A DNA stretch of 64,000 nt, taken from positions 1-64,000 of the forward strand of contig JAKSKD010000008.1 of NCBI GenBank assembly GCA_024401925.1. Direction: 5' to 3'. Below, one piece after another: positions 42,797 to 51,943 of this stretch. Each line of letters opens with the position of its first letter. Position 1 is the stretch's first letter. A model generated the notes under the pieces. That model was not told where the DNA came from. It was given only the letters and a program-made list of their open reading frames with translations, and made no database searches. A program made the translations under genes and the position numbers. Source of the DNA: Bacteroidales bacterium (lineage in GTDB: Bacteria; Bacteroidota; Bacteroidia; Bacteroidales; UBA932).

Positions 42797-45409
42797 ATGA
42801 CATCCAACGAAATCAGACAGAAGTTTTTGGACTTCTTCGCTTCAAAAGGCCACACTGTAGTGCCATCCGCACCTATGGTCATCAAGAACGACCCTACATT
42901 GATGTTTACCAATGCTGGAATGAACCAGTTCAAGGATATTTTTCTCGGAAATGCAAAGCCGAAATTCTACCGTGCGGCAGACTCACAGAAATGCCTCCGC
43001 GTCAGCGGAAAGCATAATGACCTGGAGGAAGTGGGGCACGACACCTATCATCATACAATGTTTGAAATGCTCGGAAACTGGAGTTTCGGAGACTATTTCA
43101 AGACAGAGGCCATCGACTGGGCTTGGGAACTTCTTACAGATGTTTATGGTATTGATAAGAAACTGCTCTACGCTACAGTATTCGAGGGCTCCGATGAATG
43201 TCCTATGGACCAGGAAGCAAAAGAAGCCTGGCTCAAGCACCTTCCTGAAGACCACATCGTCCTTGGAAACAAGCACGACAATTTCTGGGAAATGGGCGAT
43301 ACGGGTCCTTGCGGCCCTTGCAGCGAGATACATATTGATATTAGAAGCGCTGAGGAGAAAGCTTCCGGAATCGAAGGCCGCGATCTTGTCAACCAATCGG
43401 ATCCTCACGTGATCGAGATCTGGAATCTCGTCTTTATGCAGTATGAGCGCAAGGCTGACGGACATCTTGAGAACCTTCCGGCAAAGAACATCGACACCGG
43501 TATGGGATTCGAGCGTCTCTGCGCTGTTCTCCAGGGCAAGAACTCCAATTACGATTCCGATGTATTCACCGGAATGCTGGCCAGGATAGAAGAGATAAGC
43601 GGCCACAAATATCACGAGTCCGCCAAGACGGAAGTGGCAATGCGCGTAATAGCGGACCATATCCGCACCATCAGTTTCTCTATCACTGACGGGCAGCTCC
43701 CTTCAAACGTGAAGGCCGGTTATGTAATCCGCCGAATCCTCAGACGTGCCGTACGTTACGGTTACACCTTCCTGGGATTCAATGAGCCGTTCCTCTGCCG
43801 TCTGGTACCTCAGCTTGTAAGCGATATGGGTAGCGCATATCCTGAGCTTGCAGCACAGCAGCAGCTGGTTGAGAACGTAATCAAGGAAGAGGAACTTGCC
43901 TTCCTCCGCACTCTTGACAGAGGCATCAAGCTGATGGATGAGTGTATGGAAGCCTCAAAGGACAGCAAAATCATCTCAGGAGAGGATGCTTTCAAACTCT
44001 ATGATACATTCGGATTTCCTATCGACCTTACGGAGCTGATTGCTTCCGAAAACGGATACAAGGTGGATATGGCAGGATTCAATGTGGAGCTGGGAAAGCA
44101 GAAGGACCGCGCCCGCAATGCCACCGCCAACGAATTCGGCGATTGGGTGGAACTCTATCCGGGAGAAGCTGAATTCAAGGGCTATGACAAGCTCAAGCTC
44201 ACGAGCGTCAAGCTGCTCCGCCACAGGACAGTTGTGCAGAAAGGCAAGACTCTGTTCCAGCTTGTATTCAATTACACCCCATTCTATGCCGAGAAGGGAG
44301 GAGAAGTAGGAGACACCGGTTACATCATTTCCGAGAATGGAGAAAAGATCAATATCCTCAACACAATTGAAGAAAACAAACTGATTATCCATATCGCCGA
44401 GAAGATTCCTGAGAATTGCAACGGTATGTTCACGCTCCAGGTGGATGAGCCTCGCAGACTTGCCATCACCAACAACCACACGGCAACCCATCTTCTGGAT
44501 CAGGCCCTGCGCGAAATACTCGGTACTCACGTGGAACAGAAGGGTTCTTTCGTAGGTCCGGATTATTTCCGTTTCGACTTCTCACACTTCGCAAAACTCT
44601 CCGATGAAGAACTTGCAAAGGTTGAAGACAGGGTCAATGAACTCATCCGCGCAAACAACGTACGCGAGGAAAACCGTCACGCCTCTATGGAAGAGGCACG
44701 CGAAATGGGTGCAATTGCATTGTTCGGAGAAAAATATGGTGACAGGGTACGCGTCATCAAATTCGGTGACTCAGTGGAACTCTGTGGAGGATGCCACGCC
44801 GATGCGACCGGGCAGATAGGCCTTTTCAAGATTGTCAGCGAAAGTGCAGTAGCTGCAGGAGTCCGCAGAATCGAAGCGGTAAGTTCTGTCAGGGCGGTTG
44901 AACGGGTTAAAGAAGAGGAAAGTCTCATCAAGGACATCCGCGCCCTGTTCAACAATGCTCCGAATCTTATGTCCGCAATCGAAAAGATGATTGCAGATAA
45001 TGCCCAGTACAAAAAAACCGCAGAAGAGGACGAAAAGAAGAGGGCCAACCATCTTGCCGGGGAACTCATCAAGAATGCAGAAACCGTTTCAGGAATCAAG
45101 TTCATCAAATACACAGAGACTCACAGGGATCCTGCTCTTGTTCGCACAATCGCAGGACTTGTACAGAAAGCCGCTCAGAACACTGTATTCGCTGCCGCAT
45201 TTGCATTCGACGGCAAGCCTCAAGTAATTCTGGCGTATACCGATGACCTTGTAAAGGCCGGACATAATGCAGGAAAGGATATACGCGAAGCCGCAAAATT
45301 CATCCAGGGTGGAGGAGGCGGACAGCCGGGCTTCGCTTCTGCAGGAGGCAAGGATATTGCAGGGCTTGCACAGGCGATGGAAACTATGATCAAGACCGTA
45401 ACGGAATAG
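42797..45409 (+). CDS. alaS: Alanyl-tRNA synthetase
   Basis: AlaRS charges tRNA-Ala and edits mischarged Ser/Gly. The protein (870 residues from the ATG at 42797; another in-frame ATG lies at 42785) has the class II catalytic domain ([20 protein letters not shown], then [15 protein letters not shown]). It also has the editing domain with zinc-site residues ([22 protein letters not shown]) and the C-terminal DHHA1/oligomerisation region ending in [16 protein letters not shown]. Full length. The lptG-fmt fusion starts 13 bp downstream. Confidence 0.97.
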   Translation: MTSNEIRQKFLDFFASKGHTVVPSAPMVIKNDPTLMFTNAGMNQFKDIFLGNAKPKFYRAADSQKCLRVSGKHNDLEEVGHDTYHHTMFEMLGNWSFGDYFKTEAIDWAWELLTDVYGIDKKLLYATVFEGSDECPMDQEAKEAWLKHLPEDHIVLGNKHDNFWEMGDTGPCGPCSEIHIDIRSAEEKASGIEGRDLVNQSDPHVIEIWNLVFMQYERKADGHLENLPAKNIDTGMGFERLCAVLQGKNSNYDSDVFTGMLARIEEISGHKYHESAKTEVAMRVIADHIRTISFSITDGQLPSNVKAGYVIRRILRRAVRYGYTFLGFNEPFLCRLVPQLVSDMGSAYPELAAQQQLVENVIKEEELAFLRTLDRGIKLMDECMEASKDSKIISGEDAFKLYDTFGFPIDLTELIASENGYKVDMAGFNVELGKQKDRARNATANEFGDWVELYPGEAEFKGYDKLKLTSVKLLRHRTVVQKGKTLFQLVFNYTPFYAEKGGEVGDTGYIISENGEKINILNTIEENKLIIHIAEKIPENCNGMFTLQVDEPRRLAITNNHTATHLLDQALREILGTHVEQKGSFVGPDYFRFDFSHFAKLSDEELAKVEDRVNELIRANNVREENRHASMEEAREMGAIALFGEKYGDRVRVIKFGDSVELCGGCHADATGQIGLFKIVSESAVAAGVRRIEAVSSVRAVERVKEEESLIKDIRALFNNAPNLMSAIEKMIADNAQYKKTAEEDEKKRANHLAGELIKNAETVSGIKFIKYTETHRDPALVRTIAGLVQKAAQNTVFAAAFAFDGKPQVILAYTDDLVKAGHNAGKDIREAAKFIQGGGGGQPGFASAGGKDIAGLAQAMETMIKTVTE

Positions 45410-45422
45410 ACGCAGTCAAAGG

Positions 45423-47834
45423 ATGAAGAAACTGGACAAATATTTATTGAAAGGATATTTGGGGCCGTTCCTGGCTATCCTTTTGATAGTCATCTTCGTC
45501 CTTGTGATGCAGTTCCTATGGGTATATATCGATGAGCTGGTAGGTAAAGGCCTCGGTTTCAAGGTTATCGCAGAATTCCTCCTATGGGGGACCTGCACAA
45601 TCCTGCCGCTTGCACTGCCGCTTGCGACATTGCTTGCAGCCGTGATGACCTTGGGGCAGATGGCGGAAAAATTCGAACTGATTGCAGTGAAGGCCGCCGG
45701 AGTTTCTCTGGGAAGGATTCTCAAGCCGCTCATCATTGCCGCCGTATGCATCAGCGTCGGAACATTCTTCATCTCAAACAACCTTGTACCTTATTCATAT
45801 AAGAAGATATTCCTCCTCAGAGAAGATATTGGAAAGACAAAGGAAGAGATAAAGATTCCCGCAGGTACCTTCTATGACGGCATAGACGGCTACGTCCTCC
45901 GCGTTGATTCAGACAGCGAGAACAGCGGAATGATGTACGGAATAATGGTTTACGACCACACCGGCGACAAGGGGAACACGACACTGTCCCTCGCGGATTC
46001 GGCTTCCATCCGTATGTCCAAGAGCAAGGACTACCTCACCTTCACAATGTACAACGGCACGAACTACCAGGAGACCAACTCAAAGAAATACCGAGATACA
46101 ACGTTGCAGCTTCAGGCTATCGACTTTACAAAACAGGAAATGATTATCCGTCTGGAAAACTATGCATTTCAGAAATCAGATGATGAGGCCCGCTTCGACG
46201 ACCAACCGAAAGCAAAAGGGCTGAGGGAATTGAAAATAACCAAGGACTCCCTCGAGAAAAAGGATGCAGACACCCACGCGCGGCAGTATGTCCAACTGAT
46301 CAAATCCAATGACTTTTATAAATCCCGCCAGTTGGATTCCTCCTATAGAGAAAAAACGACAGGAGTTTATACGGGCGAAGATTTCTGCAAGTTCGACAAC
46401 CCTGCAAGTGAGGCCAAGGCATATGAAATCGCCGCCGAGAAAGCTGAAAGCTACTCATTCAAGATAAGAAGTCTCAATACCGAGTCTTACGAAAACACAT
46501 TCTTCCTCAGAAGGACCGACATTGAGATATTTGTAAAATTCTCCACCGCCCTTGCCTGCCTCCTCCTGTTCTTCATCGGAGCACCGCTCGGAGCGCTCAT
46601 CAGGAAGGGAGGCCTCGGCATTCCGGCCGTAGTATCGGCACTGTTTTTTGTCTTGTACTGGGTTGTAGACATTTCCGGCAACAAGCTGGCAAAGGATGGA
46701 GCTCTCTCAGCAGTTTCAGGAGCATTTATCTCTGCATATGTGCTCGCCCCTATCGGTGCCTTCCTGACCTGGAAGGCCGTCCACGATTCAGATCTCTTTA
46801 ACACCGACAACATAAAACAAAAATGGAGGAAGCTGAAGAGTTCCGTTGCAGGATTCTTCCGCAAGACCAGAATCGTGTATATGGGTACTCCAGATTTTGC
46901 GGTCGCCCCTCTGGACGAGCTCCGCAAGAAGGGCTACAATGTGGTCGGAGTTGTCACTGTTGCAGACAAACCTAGCGGGCGCGGTCTGCAGGTCAATGAA
47001 AGTGCAGTGAAGAAATATGCCGTCGAACATAATATTCCTGTTCTTCAGCCATTGAAACTGAAAGATCCGGAATTTCTGCAGGCACTTGCTGCCTGGAAGG
47101 CCGACCTGTTCGTCGTTGTCGCCTTTCGTATGCTTCCGGAAGAAGTCTGGAGAATGCCTAGACTCGGAACTTTCAATCTCCACGCAGCCCTGCTCCCTCA
47201 ATACAGAGGAGCCGCCCCTATCAACTGGGCCGTCATCAACGGAGAGAAACAGACAGGTGTCACCACGTTCATGCTGGACAAGGATATCGATACCGGAGGA
47301 ATCATCCTCAGGGAGCCTTGCTCTATCAGTGAGACAGACACGGCCGGGGACGTCCACGACAGACTTATGGAAATGGGAAGCCGGCTTGTTGTCGATACTG
47401 TCCAGTCCATAATTGAAGGAAGTGCCGAGATCCGCGTACAGCGAAGCTTCATCCAGGGCTCCGAAGTTCTCAAACCGGCTCCTAAGCTCACAAGGGAACT
47501 CTGCCAGGTCAACTGGAACGACACCACAAAGAATATCTACAATCTCATCAGAGGTTTGAGTCCATATCCTACAGCCTTCACCTTCCTGCAGAAAGAAGGC
47601 GAGGAGCCTGTCCAGCTCAAGATTTTCTTCGGTGAGAAGATGGAACTGGACACTCCGGCCGTCCCTGGTACAATCCTTACAAACGGCAAGGACTATCTGG
47701 CGATTGCAACTTCCGATGGGGCCGTTTCCCTCAAGGATGTCCAGCTTGCAGGCAAGAAGAGAATGGACGTCAAGACATTCCTGCTTGGATTCAGGGAACC
47801 TGAGACGTATATATGTGTAAATCGGCTGTCATAA
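45423..47834 (+). CDS. Fusion protein: LptF/LptG family permease + methionyl-tRNA formyltransferase
   Basis: A single uninterrupted 803-codon frame encodes two normally separate proteins. Residues 1 to about 475 are an LptF/LptG (YjgP/YjgQ) lipopolysaccharide-export permease: three N-terminal membrane helices (about 11-33, 50-77, 100-120), a periplasmic beta-rich domain, and three C-terminal helices (about 370-470). After a basic linker, residues about 482-803 are a complete Fmt: RIVYMGTPDFAV, the NLHAALLP motif with Asn585 and His587, and IDTGG with Asp623, then the C-terminal OB-like domain. Both ends of LptG are cytoplasmic, so the Fmt domain would face the cytosol. No in-frame ATG precedes the first Fmt strand. 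The 3' end overlaps the next gene by 22 bp. Confidence 0.9.
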   Translation: MKKLDKYLLKGYLGPFLAILLIVIFVLVMQFLWVYIDELVGKGLGFKVIAEFLLWGTCTILPLALPLATLLAAVMTLGQMAEKFELIAVKAAGVSLGRILKPLIIAAVCISVGTFFISNNLVPYSYKKIFLLREDIGKTKEEIKIPAGTFYDGIDGYVLRVDSDSENSGMMYGIMVYDHTGDKGNTTLSLADSASIRMSKSKDYLTFTMYNGTNYQETNSKKYRDTTLQLQAIDFTKQEMIIRLENYAFQKSDDEARFDDQPKAKGLRELKITKDSLEKKDADTHARQYVQLIKSNDFYKSRQLDSSYREKTTGVYTGEDFCKFDNPASEAKAYEIAAEKAESYSFKIRSLNTESYENTFFLRRTDIEIFVKFSTALACLLLFFIGAPLGALIRKGGLGIPAVVSALFFVLYWVVDISGNKLAKDGALSAVSGAFISAYVLAPIGAFLTWKAVHDSDLFNTDNIKQKWRKLKSSVAGFFRKTRIVYMGTPDFAVAPLDELRKKGYNVVGVVTVADKPSGRGLQVNESAVKKYAVEHNIPVLQPLKLKDPEFLQALAAWKADLFVVVAFRMLPEEVWRMPRLGTFNLHAALLPQYRGAAPINWAVINGEKQTGVTTFMLDKDIDTGGIILREPCSISETDTAGDVHDRLMEMGSRLVVDTVQSIIEGSAEIRVQRSFIQGSEVLKPAPKLTRELCQVNWNDTTKNIYNLIRGLSPYPTAFTFLQKEGEEPVQLKIFFGEKMELDTPAVPGTILTNGKDYLAIATSDGAVSLKDVQLAGKKRMDVKTFLLGFREPETYICVNRLS

Positions 47835-48457
47835 TCTGTGACGGAGAATTCCCCCGCAGACCTTATCCACTGTATTTGCTTGGAGCAGCGGACCGCATTG
47901 TCTGCTGCGACGGCGCTCTGAAACATCTGATAAGGAAGGGCATTGAGCCGGATGCTGTGATTGGGGATATGGACTCCGCTCCGGCATCACTTCAGAAACT
48001 TTATAAGGACAAAATTGTCCACGACCCTGACCAGGAGACGAATGACCTCACGAAAGCCTTCAGATATACTGTTACGAAATGGCCGGAACTGGAAGAAATC
48101 ACCATTCTGGGGGCAACCGGAAAGGCTGAGGACCACACAATCGCAAACATCTCCCTACTGATGGAATATGAGAGGACGTACAATCTCTCGGATAGGGGAA
48201 TCAAGCTTATGATGGTATCTGATCATAGCACCATTTTCCCCATCTGCAACTCCTGTGAACTGCATCTGGGAGAAGGACGCACGGTTTCCATTTTCTCACC
48301 GGACACTGCGCTGACAATCAAGTCCGAAGGACTCAGGTGGAAAACTGACAGTGTGGTATTCGACAACTGGTGGAAGGCCAGCCGCAATGTCACAAGCGAC
48401 GATGTGGTGAGGCTTCATTTCTCGCATAAATCAATGGCGATAATTATTACAAACTAA
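47813..48457 (+). CDS. Thiamine pyrophosphokinase
   Basis: This 214-residue enzyme transfers pyrophosphate from ATP to thiamine, making the cofactor thiamine pyrophosphate used, for example, by IorA. Family motifs are present: ICDGEFP, CCDGAL, VIGDMDS and the DQETNDLTKA loop (acidic metal/ATP site), then LGATGKAEDHTIANI. Its ATG lies inside the 3' end of the lptG-fmt fusion (22-bp overlap), so translation is probably coupled. Confidence 0.92.
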   Translation: MCKSAVIICDGEFPRRPYPLYLLGAADRIVCCDGALKHLIRKGIEPDAVIGDMDSAPASLQKLYKDKIVHDPDQETNDLTKAFRYTVTKWPELEEITILGATGKAEDHTIANISLLMEYERTYNLSDRGIKLMMVSDHSTIFPICNSCELHLGEGRTVSIFSPDTALTIKSEGLRWKTDSVVFDNWWKASRNVTSDDVVRLHFSHKSMAIIITN

Positions 48458-48542
48458 CTAACTGAGAATCTGTTTTAAAAAAATGTTAGAAATTTTTTAA
48501 TATTTTTTATTTTTAGCATATAAGACAGAAATCTTAACACCT

Positions 48543-48568
48543 GTAAGGAAAATCGCCAAAAAACTTAC
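48543..48568. promoter_or_regulatory. Conserved inverted repeat GTAAG-N16-CTTAC, copy 1
   Basis: GTAAG and CTTAC flank a 16-bp centre that is itself nearly identical in copy 2 (GAAAATCGCC then A/G and AAAAA). It sits 89 bp upstream of the -33 box in both loci, so it acts as DNA rather than in the mRNA, if functional. A candidate activator site. Confidence 0.5.
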
Positions 48569-48631
48569 GAACTGAAATTAAAAAACTTTATAAATTGTTT
48601 TAAACCTTAAAACAATGCGCCTATTCCGTGT

Positions 48632-48662
48632 TTTGAAATAAAAAAAATTGTTAGCACATTTG
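48632..48662 (+). promoter_or_regulatory. Promoter of susC copy 1
   Basis: TTTG at 48632-48635, a 19-bp spacer, and CACATTTG at 48655-48662. The spacing is exact for the Bacteroidota promoter. The -7 box has C instead of T at its first position, as does the second locus (CACCTTTG), which may make the promoter dependent on an activator or an alternative sigma factor. Initiation would be near 48669, giving a leader of about 90 nt. Confidence 0.65.
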
Positions 48663-48757
48663 TTTCGAGCAGCATGAAGAAGGTGGTCCCAAAACTCTCT
48701 TTTTAGTAAAGTTGAGTAGTAATAGTATATAAAGTTAGTGTTTTAAAAATTTTACCT

Positions 48758-51700
48758 ATGAGAAAAATCAAACTGCTATTCGTTGCGATAGCCATGCTTG
48801 CGTGTGGTTTGGCATACGGCCAGGCCATCACTGTTACTGGTGTGGTTACCGACAAAGCTACAGGGGAACCCCTGTCTGGATCAGCAATTCTCGTAAAAGG
48901 AACTCCTCAGGGAGTGGTTGCTGATAATGACGGTCGATACAGCATCACCGTCTCTCCCGATGCCACATTGGGCTTCACTACCATCGGTTTCAAGGATGTT
49001 GAGGAAGCAGTCAATGGTCGCACAGTAATTAACGTTGCCCTCCAGCCTGACAACGAGCTTTTGGATGAAGTTGTCGTTACGGCAATGGGTATTTCACGTG
49101 AGAAAAAAGCTCTCGGCTATGCCGTTCAGGACGTTAAGTCAGATGAATTGACTCAGGCGGCGGCTACCAGTCTCAGCAGCGCTATCCAAGGAAAGCTCTC
49201 AGGTGTGGACATCGTTACGTCTTCCGGTATGCCAGGAGCATCAGCAAAGATTGTCATCCGTGGCGCACGTTCTCTCGACGGTAACAATACTCCTCTGTAT
49301 GTCATAGACGGAATGCCAGTTGCATCAACTCCAGATATGAGTACAGGTAACTCTGTTACCGGATCCGACTATGCAGGACGTTCTATTGATATCGATCCTA
49401 ACGACATCGAAAGCATCAACGTCCTCAAAGGACAGGCGGCTTCTGCTCTCTATGGTATGCGGGCATCTAACGGTGTAATCGTCATCACGACAAAGAAAGG
49501 CCGCAGCGCACAGGCAGGAAAGACTTCCGTAACCTTTACCACCAATTTCAGTCTCGACAAGGTGGCAACCCTTCCTGAAAAACAGACCGAGTTTGCTATG
49601 GGCAGCAACGGAAAGTTCGCCCCCGTATCCAGTACAGCTTGGGGTCCGAAAATCACTGATCTTCCAAACGACCCAACCTATGGAGGAAACACCGACAACT
49701 CCTATACCGCCGCTTCAGGAAAGCACCCTGGTATGTACTACGTGCCTCAAAGAGCTGCAGCCGGACTCGACCCTTGGGCTACACCTCAGGTTTATGACAA
49801 TATGAGGGCCTATTTTAATACAGGACATACATTCAGCAACAATGTAAGTATAGCCCACAACGGAGGATCAAGCACTGTTATGCTGTCTCTCGGCAATGCC
49901 AACACCACAGGTATCGTTCCCGGCACAGGACTTGACCGTTACAATGCACGTATCAGTGCTGATGCCAAACTTAGCAAGCATTTCGATATGGGCTTCAACG
50001 CAAGCTATATCAAATCATCTCTCACAAAGCAGTCCGGAGCAAATGACGGTATCCTCAATCAGGTATTCTGCGGTCCTGACAGCTACGATCTCGTAGGAAT
50101 TCCGGGCAATGTGGAAGGAGACCCTTACACCCAGAATAACTACCGTGCGGGTTCATTCGACAACCCTAACTGGGCTACCAAGAACAACCTCTTCTCAGAA
50201 AAGACGCAGAGATTCTTCGGCAATGCATATGTGAACTTCAACACGGATTTCAACTCTAGCAACGTTCACAAACTCAATGTCAAGTATCAATTGGGTACAG
50301 ACGCATACACGACCTCATATCAGGACATTTTCGGATATGGACACAGTGGCGGCACAGGCGAAATCACGGAGCAGGTGCTCACAGAAAACACCTTCAACTC
50401 CCTTTTGACAGCCAACTACAACTGGCAGATATCTCCTGACTTCCATTTCTCTGCAATGGCGGGTAATGAAATCGTCTACTCTACAGAAAAATATCTCTAC
50501 GCATACGGCGCTCCGTTCAACTTCTCAGGCTGGAACAGCCTCAACAACGTTGCAAGTTACAGTGCTGGAGAGTCTTTCGGAAAGAGTCTCACATTCGGTA
50601 CTTTCGGCGAACTTGCAGCAGACTATAAGAGCATGCTCTTCCTCAATGCGACCATCAGGTCCGACTATGTTTCCTCAATGCCTCACGGTAACAGAACCTT
50701 CACATATCCTTCCGTTTCTCTCGGATTTATCTTCACCGAACTTGACGCTCTCAAGAACAATGTCCTGACGTACGGTAAGGTCAGAGGATCATACGCTCAA
50801 GTAGGCCAAGCAGGTACATACCATGAATCCTACTATTCAACACCGGGATTCGGAGGAGGTTTCTCATCAGGAACGCCTGTCTCCTACCCGATTGCCGGTG
50901 TAACCGCATATACTCCTTACGCTCTTATATACGACCCGAACCTCAGACCTCAGAACACAAGATCATATGAGGTAGGTACCGATCTCGCATTTTTCGACGG
51001 TCGCATCACCTTTAACTATACGTTCTCCCGTCAGGACGTAAAGGATCAGATTTTTGATGTTCCTATGGCTTCTTCAACCGGTTACGCTTCCAAGAGGATG
51101 AATGCCGGAAAGGTTCATACCAACGCTCACGAAATCACCTTCGGAGCCATCCCTGTTCAGACCAGGAACTTCACGTGGGATATCAATGTCAATTTCACAA
51201 AGATTGACAACTACGTCGACGAACTTGCAGAGGGTGTTGAGAGCATTATGCTTGGTGGCTTCGTAGAACCTCAGATTCGCGCCGGAATAGGAGACAAGTA
51301 CCCTGTTATATATGGTTATGACTATGTCCGCAACGAGGATGGAGTTGTGGTTGTGGATGAGGATGGTTTCCCTATGGCAGGTGACCTTGCAGTGCTCGGT
51401 ACCGTTGCCCCTGACTTCCAGATGGGATTCAGCACGGGATTTGACTGGAAAGGCCTCAAACTCAACCTCGTATTTGACTGGAAGAAGGGAGGTAAAATGT
51501 ACGCAGGAACATACACAATGATGGACTACTACGGTGTATCAAAGCTTTCAGGTGACCTCAGAAAATCAGAGTCGTTCATTTTTGACTACGAACCTTCAGT
51601 CAAGGAAGACGGTACACCGAACGACATTCGCATTCCGGGTGAATATGCACAGGCATATTTCTCAACGCTTAATGATATCTCAGCTAACTTCGTAAAAGAT

Positions 51701-51928
51701 GCTTCTTATCTCAAGCTTCGTGAGGTATCCCTCAGCTATCCTGTAGTAAACGCAAAATGGGGGTCTATCAACCTTAACCTTTACGGACGCAACATTCTCC
51801 TCTGGTCTGCCATCAAGGGTTTCGATCCCGAGGCATCTCAGGGTAACAACAATATGGGTGGCGGCTTCGAGAGATTCTCTCTCCCAGGCACATCCAGCTA
51901 TGGTGGTGGTTTGACTTTCAGATTTTAA
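48758..51928 (+). CDS. SusC/RagA family TonB-dependent outer-membrane transporter, copy 1
   Basis: The 1056-residue receptor forms the barrel under a SusD lid and imports substrate by TonB energy. In order: signal peptide (ending AYGQ), carboxypeptidase-like regulatory domain (about residues 24-100, GVVTDKATGEPL), TonB-box region (ELLDEVVVTAMG), plug (about 115-235, with LSGVDIVTSSGMPG and IRGARSLDGNNTPLYVIDG), and a 22-strand-type barrel ending in FRF. There is no N-terminal anti-sigma-binding extension. The susD gene follows after 15 bp. Substrate unknown. Confidence 0.96.
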   Translation: MRKIKLLFVAIAMLACGLAYGQAITVTGVVTDKATGEPLSGSAILVKGTPQGVVADNDGRYSITVSPDATLGFTTIGFKDVEEAVNGRTVINVALQPDNELLDEVVVTAMGISREKKALGYAVQDVKSDELTQAAATSLSSAIQGKLSGVDIVTSSGMPGASAKIVIRGARSLDGNNTPLYVIDGMPVASTPDMSTGNSVTGSDYAGRSIDIDPNDIESINVLKGQAASALYGMRASNGVIVITTKKGRSAQAGKTSVTFTTNFSLDKVATLPEKQTEFAMGSNGKFAPVSSTAWGPKITDLPNDPTYGGNTDNSYTAASGKHPGMYYVPQRAAAGLDPWATPQVYDNMRAYFNTGHTFSNNVSIAHNGGSSTVMLSLGNANTTGIVPGTGLDRYNARISADAKLSKHFDMGFNASYIKSSLTKQSGANDGILNQVFCGPDSYDLVGIPGNVEGDPYTQNNYRAGSFDNPNWATKNNLFSEKTQRFFGNAYVNFNTDFNSSNVHKLNVKYQLGTDAYTTSYQDIFGYGHSGGTGEITEQVLTENTFNSLLTANYNWQISPDFHFSAMAGNEIVYSTEKYLYAYGAPFNFSGWNSLNNVASYSAGESFGKSLTFGTFGELAADYKSMLFLNATIRSDYVSSMPHGNRTFTYPSVSLGFIFTELDALKNNVLTYGKVRGSYAQVGQAGTYHESYYSTPGFGGGFSSGTPVSYPIAGVTAYTPYALIYDPNLRPQNTRSYEVGTDLAFFDGRITFNYTFSRQDVKDQIFDVPMASSTGYASKRMNAGKVHTNAHEITFGAIPVQTRNFTWDINVNFTKIDNYVDELAEGVESIMLGGFVEPQIRAGIGDKYPVIYGYDYVRNEDGVVVVDEDGFPMAGDLAVLGTVAPDFQMGFSTGFDWKGLKLNLVFDWKKGGKMYAGTYTMMDYYGVSKLSGDLRKSESFIFDYEPSVKEDGTPNDIRIPGEYAQAYFSTLNDISANFVKDASYLKLREVSLSYPVVNAKWGSINLNLYGRNILLWSAIKGFDPEASQGNNNMGGGFERFSLPGTSSYGGGLTFRF

Positions 51929-51943
51929 AGAGAACTCGATACA

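Larger units (their letters stand above)
48458..48757 (+). promoter_or_regulatory. Regulatory leader 1, upstream of the first susC
   Basis: This 300-bp AT-rich region contains no gene. From about 48474 to 48710 it aligns without gaps to the region upstream of the second susC (offset exactly 5115 bp). Shared blocks are: an AT-rich stretch ending TTTTTAG; GAAATCTT at 48528-48535; an inverted repeat at 48543-48568; a 28-bp identical block at 48575-48602; the promoter at 48632-48662; and a transcribed block around AGAAGGTG at 48678-48685. The last about 45 bp before the ATG are unrelated. Confidence 0.75.

Noticed and set aside
46800..46890. Possibility that the lptG-fmt fusion is a frameshift artefact
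   Set aside because: Both domains are in the same frame with no stop and complete motifs on either side. An ATG at about 46823 is in a different frame and does not encode Fmt. A lost stop codon by sequencing error remains possible but is not suggested by the sequence.
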